DNA of 64,000 bases from Hyaloscypha bicolor E. Taxonomy: Eukaryota > Ascomycota > Leotiomycetes > Helotiales > Hyaloscyphaceae. Below, piece by piece: positions 44,347-53,062 of this stretch (its first letter is position 1; every line of letters begins with the position of its first letter). The stretch spans positions 2,071,363-2,135,362 of the forward strand of contig NW_020194685.1 of NCBI RefSeq assembly GCF_002865645.1, in the 5' to 3' direction. Position numbers and translations under genes: made by a program. The notes below the pieces were generated by a model that saw only the letters and a program-made list of their open reading frames with translations, did no database searches and had not been told where the DNA came from.

Positions 44347-44960
44347 ATGTCAGCCAAAGAGCGCAAAGGTTTCCTCTCCCTCTTCGGTTTGGGAAAGAAG
44401 AACGCAGAAAAAGCAGACAAAGCATTGCAACAAAAATTATTCTACAGGCACCGACAACTAGGTTCTTCTGGCTATCGCACAGAACTCTACATAGGCAAAT
44501 TTCACTGCGGCCACTGCGACAAGAAGGAAATGGACATCCGTCGCTCAACTTTGTCACAGGGTGCTGAGTTTTCCGAGGAGCTTCGCTTTGAGCAAAGTAT
44601 CGAAAAGAAGACTGGCAGCCTCGTGTTACCGCGCGGTTGACTTGGAATAGTGAAGTTACCAGGCGTGAAAAGGAGTTGCCAAGGGAGAAGTGGGATGGAG
44701 GGAGAGAGACCAGTTGACATGGGAGACAATGGGTAGTTGTTAAACAGTAGATTCTTGCTAGTGTCCAGTGTGTGAAGTGTCAGGGGATGATGGAGATAAG
44801 CAATGGAATTGTGGAAGAAGATGGAAAGAACACACACAAATGGTACCTTTGCAAACGCAACCAAAAATCATTTGTAAAAGAGGAGAAGAATACATTGAAG
44901 CAAAAGAAGTGGCTTTGGCTTCAGCTACATTACACTGTACGGCTGGCCCAGTTTCTGTAG
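44347..44960 (+). pseudogene. Decayed or truncated zinc-ribbon protein, copy B of a tandem pair
   Basis: The ATG at 44347 opens a 97-residue frame: MSAKERKGFLSLFGLGKKN, a basic helix, SGYRTELYIGKFHCGHCDKK (CGHC zinc pair) and EELRFEQSIEKKTG, ending at 44640. Further on, another frame reads VQCVKCQGMMEIS, EEDGKNTHKWYLCKRNQK and LKQKKWLWLQ, which aligns with copy A. Between them are a frameshift and at least two stops. The 97-residue protein might still be made and fold with one zinc pair. The full ancestral product would be about 190 residues with CHC/CxxC pairs at both ends. It follows a normal-looking promoter. The call as pseudogene rests on the shared motif order with copy A. Confidence 0.6.
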
Positions 44961-45057
44961 CCAATGGAGAATATCGTTCGTAATTGCTTGCAGTGCTCAT
45001 CTCATAGAGTTGATTCGCTGCCAAACTTCTTGCACCGTGAATCTTTACTGTTGACCT

Positions 45058-45333
45058 TCACGACCAGTATCCCTCATCCTTTCCCTCACCAGCTCCGGCC
45101 ACTGAGCGTTGCTGCTGAACTGATTTCAATGTCGCCGCTCTTCGACAAGACTGAACAGTTAGCAAGGCGCTGTTCGCTACAACGGAGCGACTTACTACAC
45201 AAAGCCCTTTTGTATTCTCAAGATCCTGTCTAAGAAAGATCCCACCGCATTTGCTTGTTGGCCTTTTGCATCTCACTGCTTTCGACGGCTTATTATGACC
45301 GCATTCGAATATTTTTATGACCTGGTGACACAT
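45058..45333 (-). CDS. Small cysteine-rich putative zinc-binding protein
   Basis: Two exons on the minus strand: 45196-45333 and 45058-45150; 76 residues. It reads MCHQVIKIFECGHNKPSKAV, then RCKRPTSKCGGIF, and after a 45-nt intron the junction forms GLCVSCRRA, completing a CxxC pair that neither exon has alone. With ECGH, RC, KC and CVSC it has enough ligands for one or two zinc ions. Small proteins that start MC(H/Q)...CGH are common in filamentous ascomycetes and have no known role. The gene sits next to the two zinc-ribbon remnants, but I see no clear sequence relation to them. The matched splice phase and gained CxxC support the model. Confidence 0.7.
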   Translation of the reverse strand: MCHQVIKIFECGHNKPSKAVRCKRPTSKCGGIFLRQDLENTKGLCVVSRSVVANSALLTVQSCRRAATLKSVQQQRSVAGAGEGKDEGYWS

Positions 45334-45578
45334 GGTTGGTACTCTAACACGGACCCGACCTAGATGATTGGAAGATCGAATCGAACTTTGAGGCAATACG
45401 AGGAGGCCGTGACGTGTGTCTGTTGGATAGCACCAGGAGGACAGCACGGCTCTTTTTAAAGCTGTAACCTGCTGGCAAGCTGGCCACGAGATGAATCAGG
45501 CTGATTGCCATCCCAGAGGCTGGCAGTCCAAACAATCGTGTTGGATCTAGGGTCATTCAGCGCAATCAGTGGGGATGA

Positions 45579-46256
45579 TCATCCGGAGATGGGCTCCCCT
45601 TTCCACATCAGGATGACCTCCTTCTCATTTCGATCGCCACCCCCATACTTCAACCCCACCTCAATACCCTCCAAACCTTCCTGCTGCGCCTTTCTATTCC
45701 ACAACATTTGTAGAATCTTCCCATCATCTCCACAGAGCACATAGCCCATCGGCCATCTACTCCTCCCCAGAGCCTCCCTTACCCCTTTTGTGGCCGATTT
45801 CTGTGAGACCAACAGACCAAGCACTCCAGCTTCTCTCCAACCAATGGGAGCACCCACAAACGCACCTTCCAGCTCCCTCGCCTGAGACGGCTCAATCTTC
45901 CTTGCAAAAGCTTTACACTGAACAAGAACCTTGAGCGGTTGGAGTGCGGACGGAACAGACCACGTGCCAAGAAGGTCAATCCCGTAGTCGGACTTCCCGC
46001 CGATCCGTTTGAGAGATATTCCGAGCCGTTCTAGGGCGTTTTGAACGGTGTACTCATAGTGTGTTCCGACATAAGTGGTGCTCTTCGGGTCCATGTTTAT
46101 GCGGGTGGCGTATTCTAGGAAGCTGGGGAGGTCATGGTGGCTTTGGCTTTGTGAGTCAGGATAGACTAGGCCCTCCGTGGCCCCGTTTGTTGAGTATTTG
46201 CAGAGTGATTGCTTTGCTGTTCGGAGCAACCGTGGTTGGTATGATGGCCGAAACAT
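45579..46256 (-). CDS. RRG7: RRG7-like mitochondrial protein (restriction-endonuclease-like fold)
   Basis: Single exon, 225 residues, starting at the ATG at 46256; the frame before it begins at a TTG. The N-terminus (MFRPSYQPRLLRTAKQSLCK) is rich in Arg and hydroxylated residues and lacks acids, a typical mitochondrial presequence. The core has TTYVGTHYEYTVQNALERLG, then GKSDYGIDLLGTW and VLVQCKAF. The D...(x)...QCK pattern is the PD-(D/E)XK nuclease-like signature of DUF2034/Rrg7. Yeast RRG7 is required for respiratory growth and mitochondrial genome maintenance. A nuclease activity is possible from the fold but unproven. Head-to-head with MED21, 300 bp between starts. Confidence 0.85.
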   Translation of the reverse strand: MFRPSYQPRLLRTAKQSLCKYSTNGATEGLVYPDSQSQSHHDLPSFLEYATRINMDPKSTTYVGTHYEYTVQNALERLGISLKRIGGKSDYGIDLLGTWSVPSALQPLKVLVQCKAFARKIEPSQARELEGAFVGAPIGWREAGVLGLLVSQKSATKGVREALGRSRWPMGYVLCGDDGKILQMLWNRKAQQEGLEGIEVGLKYGGGDRNEKEVILMWKGEPISG

Positions 46257-46556
46257 GTGGAAAAGGGGCAACTATGTTTGTGTGATTTCATGGGAGGAAT
46301 ATTATCTGAAATTCAAATTATGAAGAACTAAATGCAAGCCTTTCCGGTAATTAAACGCAATGGCTCTTTTTAAAGGTAACGACTTTCCGTGGTTGTATAG
46401 AAGTTTGTTTGGAAGTGAGGTTGAGGAAGGTCGGCAAATTGATGGAGCCTGTTTATTTCTGATTGGCCGCTTGGCAGCTGTGCTTGGCGCGTTTTCGACG
46501 TCAGCCTCGTCCATTTTCAAGCAATTCCATCTCAACAACCACTTCCCATTGCAAAC

Positions 46557-47087
46557 ATGGCTGACATACTGACACAGCTTCAGGATGCGGTGGACCAAGT
46601 ATGTGCGTCATCTAACCGATCTGGAGTCTGCTAACAGTTCTTGCCAGCTTGCCAACCAATTTGTCGCATCCATTTACTACGTCCACAAGCATCACGATCT
46701 CCAGACCTTGAGCAAAACCGATACGGTGCGGCAGCAACAGAAAAACGAAGGCGAAGATCCAGGAGACCGAAACGGTAGGCGATTCGGGCACAAACCACAC
46801 AGCATGACTTGAGGCTGATGTTCTCAGTTGACCCTTACCCTGCTGACGTCTTCAAAGACGGGCAAAAGGAACTCGCGCAAGATTTAATTCTCAAAGAACA
46901 GCAGATCGAATACCTGATCTCAATACTTCCTGGACTGGAGAACAATGAGAAGGATCAGGAGCAGACGATTCAGCAACTGGAGGAAGAGCTGAAGATTGCT
47001 GAGGAGGAGCGGAAGGAAGCAGTGAAGGAGAAAGAAGCTGTGCTTGCCAGGCTAGACACTGTCTTGAGGAGTGTGAAGCGGCCATGA
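46557..47087 (+). CDS. MED21: Mediator complex subunit 21 (Srb7)
   Basis: Three exons: 46557-46598, 46648-46774 and 46828-47087; 142 residues. It opens MADILTQLQDAVDQLANQFV, the fixed start of Med21, followed by YYVHKHHDL, a variable linker, VDPYPADVFKDGQKELAQDL and a C-terminal coiled coil (KEQQIEYLISILPGL, then a Glu/Lys-rich helix to VLRSVKRP). Med21 pairs with Med7 in the middle module of Mediator and is essential for RNA polymerase II transcription. All splice phases agree. Length is normal for fungi (130-160). Confidence 0.95.
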
Positions 47088-47463
47088 GGTGGAGGATCCT
47101 GAGCCGTCGGCCCAAATCGACCTCACCATGGGGCCACATCCCTAGCTAGTACATCCCGAGAGAAGGTACTTAGCGCATAGTCCTTCGTGCTTTATTCGAT
47201 GACCGAGAGGGCCTAGGAGAATTGAAGCCCACCATATCGCCCATTAGCGACACTATGCTGAGCATCAGCTGGCGTTTGGAAATACCCTGGGCGGAGTTTT
47301 ACGGCGTACATACATTCCCGGTCGATGGATTTTAGCCACGGAATGGCACTTGATCTTTCATCTATTCTAGGTCTAAAGATAACAAACGCCATTTGTCACT
47401 GAATTAACTTGTCATCCAGCTGAAGTGGTTATACTTTCCCATCTCCTCTGCAAAAAATAGTGT
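47088..47463. other. Convergent 3' region, MED21 / nucleotidase
   Basis: 376 bp between converging stops; nothing else recognised. Confidence 0.4.
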
Positions 47464-48297
47464 CTATTGGGCCTTGAAAAGTTGTGGAAAAAGAGCTCTG
47501 AGTTCCTCCAAGTGCCTGATTTGATTCTTGCAAGCCTTCACGGCTGGTTCAGGCTCCCCTTCCTCTACGAGATGAGCAGTGGTCCAGCCAAGCTCCTCAG
47601 CCTTCTTACAATTTAAGAAGGAATCGTCTAGAGTTGTTAATTTCCAATCTCGCTATGCGTGTAGCTTATACTTACCAACAAAGTAGCAGTCCTTCATCTC
47701 CTTGACGTTGGCTTCCCTCATTGCCTTCGCGAACATTTCTGGGTGAGGCTTGCATATCATCGTATCCTGAGCATAGTCGCAAAAGGTCATTCCTTCGAAC
47801 AAATCATCCACTTTCAGCAGACGCACTACCCGCTGTCCATGAGTGACATAAGCGTTGGTAAAGAGCCAAAGCTTGACCTTGCTCTTGTCAATATCTTGAA
47901 GCAGCTTCCGTAAAGTTGGATCCGGGAAGATGATCGACTCAAGAGGAAGAGCGTCGTCGACTTGGCGATTGTATTCTAATGGATCGATCTTGTGATGACG
48001 AACTAACCCCTCTATCGCTAGACCGTACGTCTTATAGTACTCCTGATGAAGCCTGTAGGCATCTTCCCTGCTCAGCTCTAAATGTTTGATGAAGTATTGA
48101 TCGATGAGCTCAGACATGTGGTCATGAACCCTTTTACCTGCAATTGTTAGTAAGAGTAGTGGAACTATTCACCCAAGATATACCAACTCTTTGGGTAAAG
48201 CTGCCCAAAAGTTCGTTAGTTAATATCAGAACATGGGAAGGGATAAAATTACACAGTTGTCAATATCGAAAAAGAAGACCGGCCGATTGTCTGCCAT
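47464..48297 (-). CDS. HAD-family pyrimidine 5'-nucleotidase, SDT1/PHM8 type
   Basis: Four exons on the minus strand: 48253-48297, 48188-48200 (13 nt), 47676-48137 and 47464-47627; 227 residues in frame. Motif I FFFDIDNCLYPKS is assembled across the first two introns, with the nucleophile Asp in DIDN. Motif II is WLFTNAY, motif III lies at MICKPHPEMF (Lys) and motif IV at DCYFVGDDS, completed only by the last splice. This is the Sdt1/Phm8 group, which dephosphorylates pyrimidine nucleotides and lysophosphatidate and salvages ribose when nutrients are low. The microexon codes for only LYPK plus one base and would be missed by most predictors. The start is 402 bp from the divergent disordered-protein gene. 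Confidence 0.92.
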
Positions 48298-48699
48298 GGC
48301 TCGTTCTTTGTTGACGAAATTTCTTCCGAAAACACAATGTGGGGATCTTCGTGGAGGGAGAGGATTTCTTTAAAACAACTTGACAATTAGGAAACCCGTA
48401 GCATGAGTGGCGCATGAGCTCCTCGGAGGACAAGAGTCATTCCAGAGAATGACGGAGAGCTCAAAGAGGCAACGGAGCCGAGAGCTAGCTTGGCCGGGTA
48501 TTGCCGCATTTGAAATTGGACTGCGTCTCGTCGCAAGCCTCCTTCATCCTTCACTTCAAATTCATCGAAATCATCGCTCGTTTTAGCAACTCATCGACAT
48601 CTTGCGTTCTACGTAACTTTGCTTCTATTTCTTGGATTCCCTCGTCGGAGCTTTTGTTAACAGCATATTTTAATCCCTGACTAATTTGCAGTGTACAAG
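48298..48699. promoter_or_regulatory. Divergent promoter region, nucleotidase / disordered protein
   Basis: About 400 bp. A likely 5'-leader intron acceptor (ctaatttgcag) ends 9 bp before the ATG of the plus-strand gene. Confidence 0.45.
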
Positions 48700-51357
48700 A
48701 TGGCGCAAGTCGCGGTTGCTCCGACGGTTGCGAATGGGGGGACATTGACCGCAGACGAGCTTCGTGAGATTTTGGAGTACGAAAGAATTGTACAATTTCG
48801 AGATGCTGTGATGGCCGGGACTCACCCTCGCATAAAAATTGCACCACACCTGTTTTCGAAGCAAAATAATCCACCTCACGTATCCTCTCCAAACCACTCG
48901 ACGCCTTGCGCAGACCTGCCTGCGCACCCGACAGCTAACAACGGCTCGCATTTCGAAGGGTTACCTTCTGTATACAACAAGTCCCCAAATAATCAACGCT
49001 CTGCAGGTGGCGCACATATCCCGATGTCTTCCAAGGCCGAAATCAATCCTATCCTGCTGGAGAAGTCTGACGATCTTATCAAAGCTGAGATCCAATTACA
49101 AAGACAAAGGATAGAGAGGGCTTTGAGAGAACAGTTCGAGCAACAGCGTCTTGCGGCAAAAGCATTGCTTCAAACGTCTGAGTCTCTCCCCAATTTTGAT
49201 ATTTCTGAAGTCTTGTCAAAAGCACTTGCAATCGTCCACCCTTCCACCGCAGCAGAAGAACTTTCTGCTGGTGCTCGTTCATCTGCCAGTGATTCTTTTG
49301 ACGAGAATACTTTCTATTCAAGTCAGTATGATACACCAGAGCCTTCGAGCCCATCAGCGGGTCAGAAAGAACCTGTGGAGGTTCAGTCACACGATGTAGT
49401 ATCGGTTGGCGAACGTCCTACTGGGCAAATTTCTACTCAAATCAATGTTGGTGACCAGGACGTGGTCATGACTGGTATTTCACTATCCCATGATAACCAA
49501 ATTGCAACGCCTGGTCGTTCGCAGCAGCAGCACTCATCCTCCTCCGACATGGCCAGGGCTTCAAATTTTCACCATCAGCAGTCAGATATGGGCAAGTCCG
49601 ATCCAAGCGATTCCCGAGGAGTGAATGCTGAAGAATCTTCAGCCAATATAAGCACACAAAGACAAGTACAAGTCAGCACACCTCGCCCCAATTTGACAGC
49701 ACCACGCATTTCTTTGGATCGACCTGGTTCTCAGATAGCTAATTATAACGAGATGCAGAGAACGAACGATGATCTTCTCAAGCAAGCCTTCGAGAACCTA
49801 CCAGCATCGCCCCTGGTCAGAGCACACAACCTATCACCGATTGCACCCCAGCCCGCTCGCGTCTCTCCCTTGGCCACGGCAAGAGAACCTCCTATCCTTC
49901 GAGGACCTGTTGTCATGGATGAGGCGCAACCTGCTCAGGTTACCGCCCTTCGTAACAACCTGTCAGGAATCTCGAGCACGGATAGCTCCCCAAATCGCGG
50001 CAAAGGCTCGGAAAAGAAGAAGGAAAAGAAAAAGAAGAACAAGCGGAAGGCTAAAGATGCAGTAGAGAAAGCTGATACACCTGATTCGCCATATATCAAG
50101 CCAGAGCCCCGATCCCCTTCGCCGTATGGAGTAGCACCATTGCCCCGCCCTCAGAAGAGACAACGGCAATCCGGCCAATTTGCAGCTGAACTCAATTACG
50201 ACGAGCCCCGACAAGAACCCCAGGAAGAGCCGCAAGAGCGCATCACCGAGCGAATTCAAGAAGTACGAGGTCCCCGAACATATGAGCGGCACGAAGATCG
50301 ATATGAGCCTGAGTTGCGTCGGCCAGAGCCTGTCTACCGTCGCGTTGAGAGAGAAGATGATGAGTATCGACGCGTGGATTCTGGACAGTATGCACGACGA
50401 CCTCAGTCCCCGCCAGGTTTCTCTGTTCCTTATGGTGCAAGTGAAATTCGTACAGTTCGAGCAGCATCACAGGCCATTGTTGATCGCAGAGTTCAGGAGG
50501 AACCCAGGTACTATCCCGTTCGAGCCAGCGTCCGTCCTGATGCAGATCGTGAACGATCTAGATCCCCGATCATGCGTGAGCGACGCTCCCCAATCGCTAT
50601 GGCCCCTCCTCGACAGACTGTACGCATTGTGATGGACGGGTTTGGCCGAAAGTACTATGAGCCTGTCCCAGCACCTATCATCAGACAATCTGTCGCCCCT
50701 CCCATCCGATACCGCGATTCTGAGGTGATCTACGAGCGAGCACCGGTCAGAACCGTGTCAAGCCGTATTCCGGTCGATGCTTACGAAGAAGACGGGGTTG
50801 TTTATCGAAGACCTGCATCACCTGTTGCTGTCCCTCGACGTGTCGTTACACAGCCAGAGTATACAATTCCCGCCCAGCCAGAATACCGCTCTTACCGCCA
50901 AAGAGAATATTCGGACCGCCCTACAATGGCACCCCCTGGAGATGGGTACATGCAAGTCAGAGATGCGCCGGAGCGTCGTCAGATGAGTGAAGCACCTCGC
51001 GAACATGTACAGAGAGCACCGAGCACCAGACCGGAAGCAGTGAGATATGAGATTCCTAGGGAATACGCGGGAAGACTTCAAAGCGTTCGCCCGGAGCCAC
51101 CTCCAAGAGAATACGCGTCAAGTGTCCGCCCAGAGGTTCGCAGAGAAGCGATTCCTCAATCACAAAGAGAGTTCAGCGTTCGACCCATGGATGCCATTCC
51201 CCGCCGCCAAGTCCCTGTGGTTGAAGATGATCGATATTACGAGGAGGTTCCCAGTAGAAGACCAGCTGAGATTGCTTTTATTGAGAGACCTAGAGCTAGG
51301 GAGTCATCTGTGCTCGTATACGCAGACGATGTTCGGAGGGAAGTGTACCGACAGTAG
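48700..51357 (+). CDS. Large disordered Arg/Pro-rich nuclear protein of unknown function
   Basis: 885 residues in one exon from the ATG at 48700, right after a probable leader-intron acceptor. The N-terminal 60 residues form a short conserved-looking domain (LTADELREILEYERIVQFRD). A helical segment lies near 130-160 (IQLQRQRIERALREQFEQQR), a lysine block KKKEKKKKNKRKAK near 435-450 that is a strong nuclear signal, and an Arg/Tyr/Pro-rich C-terminal half. Degenerate repeats of REYA/REFS plus VRP occur in the last 150 residues. RSRSP-type dipeptides point to RNA-processing or chromatin contacts, but no domain proves it. I recognise no named family. Confidence 0.7.
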   Translation: MAQVAVAPTVANGGTLTADELREILEYERIVQFRDAVMAGTHPRIKIAPHLFSKQNNPPHVSSPNHSTPCADLPAHPTANNGSHFEGLPSVYNKSPNNQRSAGGAHIPMSSKAEINPILLEKSDDLIKAEIQLQRQRIERALREQFEQQRLAAKALLQTSESLPNFDISEVLSKALAIVHPSTAAEELSAGARSSASDSFDENTFYSSQYDTPEPSSPSAGQKEPVEVQSHDVVSVGERPTGQISTQINVGDQDVVMTGISLSHDNQIATPGRSQQQHSSSSDMARASNFHHQQSDMGKSDPSDSRGVNAEESSANISTQRQVQVSTPRPNLTAPRISLDRPGSQIANYNEMQRTNDDLLKQAFENLPASPLVRAHNLSPIAPQPARVSPLATAREPPILRGPVVMDEAQPAQVTALRNNLSGISSTDSSPNRGKGSEKKKEKKKKNKRKAKDAVEKADTPDSPYIKPEPRSPSPYGVAPLPRPQKRQRQSGQFAAELNYDEPRQEPQEEPQERITERIQEVRGPRTYERHEDRYEPELRRPEPVYRRVEREDDEYRRVDSGQYARRPQSPPGFSVPYGASEIRTVRAASQAIVDRRVQEEPRYYPVRASVRPDADRERSRSPIMRERRSPIAMAPPRQTVRIVMDGFGRKYYEPVPAPIIRQSVAPPIRYRDSEVIYERAPVRTVSSRIPVDAYEEDGVVYRRPASPVAVPRRVVTQPEYTIPAQPEYRSYRQREYSDRPTMAPPGDGYMQVRDAPERRQMSEAPREHVQRAPSTRPEAVRYEIPREYAGRLQSVRPEPPPREYASSVRPEVRREAIPQSQREFSVRPMDAIPRRQVPVVEDDRYYEEVPSRRPAEIAFIERPRARESSVLVYADDVRREVYRQ

Positions 51358-53062
51358 GGAAAACGAGGAAAAGAGGAGCATGATGGATGTGATAATGTCA
51401 GGATTAACAAGTTCAAGTATCGAAAGAGCATTTTTGACGTTGATTTCGATGATCATAGAGTGTGGCTGGTGTGAAGGCATTCAGTTGGTTTCCATACCAA
51501 AGAGCTTTCCCCGGATGCCACTGCTGCCATGAGATGAAGGTGTTAACGCACCATTGGAACTCGTACTGTAGAGTAGCCCGCTCTTGCATTGCTTTCAAAA
51601 ATAGAAGTACTCCTCAAATTATTCCGCCATCCAGTTCATCAGTGAAAAGTGTTGCTCTACGTCACACAAACCGAGTCCATCAATCTGTAATACCGCCTTC
51701 AAGAGTCTTTCAAGTAGCTATAGAAACATCTCAACATGGTAGCATATGTTTGAAAGTCAAATCGGGGTCTTGAATGGTTTTCCACAATTCCTAGTCATGT
51801 CTCATTGGCTACTCCTCGCCATCGTATTACCCTACGGAAATTTGGTGCTGGCGGCAGTCCGCTCCGAAAATGCGTAGAGGATGCAAATATTTGATTTACA
51901 GAAACTAAGGCGCATGAAGTCACCAACCCTTCTAACACTACTGCTGGAACCAACATTTTTCAATATGGAGGACGGCTCGTGTGCGTGGGGGTGAACAGTT
52001 ACAGAACTGACCAAGGCTGCGGATGGCTTCCGTTCGAGCCCTGTCGATCCACCCAAATGCACAGATCAACATCAGGACTGAACAACGAGCTTCTTTACGA
52101 GGTACTCGAACCATATGGGCTGTCACAAGTCCGGCACTCGAGATGTTTCTGGTTCGTGAGACCGTGACATCCAACCAAATCCGCTCCTCGAGGATATGAA
52201 TGAACTAAATTATCTAGTACATTAGGAGCTTCAACCAACTCTGTTCGGAGTAAAACTTTGACTGCCCCTCAAGGAGCTACGTCTCCAAACCAATTATTAT
52301 GTGAACGATGATGCTTGTACGGTCCTTACGGATGCTGCTATGAAGTTCTAGATCAGATTGCGGGGAGGGGGCCAACCAATCCAAGCTGGGCTCCACGGCA
52401 AAATGGATCTGGGTTTTGACTTCCATGATGTTCAGATAGCTCTGATTTGCTCTCACTCCTAGGAGGCCTTGACTGGTGCCCTTTCAACAAAGGACTAAAA
52501 TCGAGCGTACGAATACGGGGAAGGCGCTCCGTCATCACATCGACACAGCATCTTGGGCAGGAAGAGCTTCACAAGTCTCTGGGTCTGCTAGAACACCCGG
52601 AAGGGTCGGTCCCCGGGTTGTTAGATGACCAACAGGACCAGGACCTGGATCTGCACTCAACAGAACAGCCCACAGTTGATTTCTCGAAGTTCTCGAAACA
52701 AAACACCTGCGACACAGCCGCAACGCCCATCCACGCCGCCGATTGTGCTGTACCTAGAGGGAGGGTGCTTTGTTTCGCAATAATCTTGCTTCCACGCAGC
52801 AGAACAAAGCAATTCTCTGGTCTTTCCTGTTTCGTGCTTGCAGTCGAGAAAGTGTGCGCACCAATCTCCTTGCCTGGAACCCCCTGCGTGGCCAAGAACC
52901 CGAATTGTGGCAGTGAAGCGTGTTCTCGCTAAAACCCTCGAAGCTGAGCTTACTGATCCAGCATCAGCCGAATCGTCTTCGTCTCCCGTCTGTCTGTCCC
53001 TGCCCAGGCACGAGACTCTCTTCCCACCACCACGCTCTCTTCACCTCGACGAAAGCCTCACG
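51358..53062. other. Long intergenic region, with a probable upstream exon of the KH gene
   Basis: About 1.7 kb. The KH-gene frame is open from about 52838 to 53063 and reads VAVKRVLAKTLEAELTDPAS and SLHLDESLT, which looks like protein but has no ATG; an upstream exon may splice into it (acceptor candidates cttgcag at 52844 and ctgcgtgg nearby). The rest (51358-52800) has no supported gene. Confidence 0.45.
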
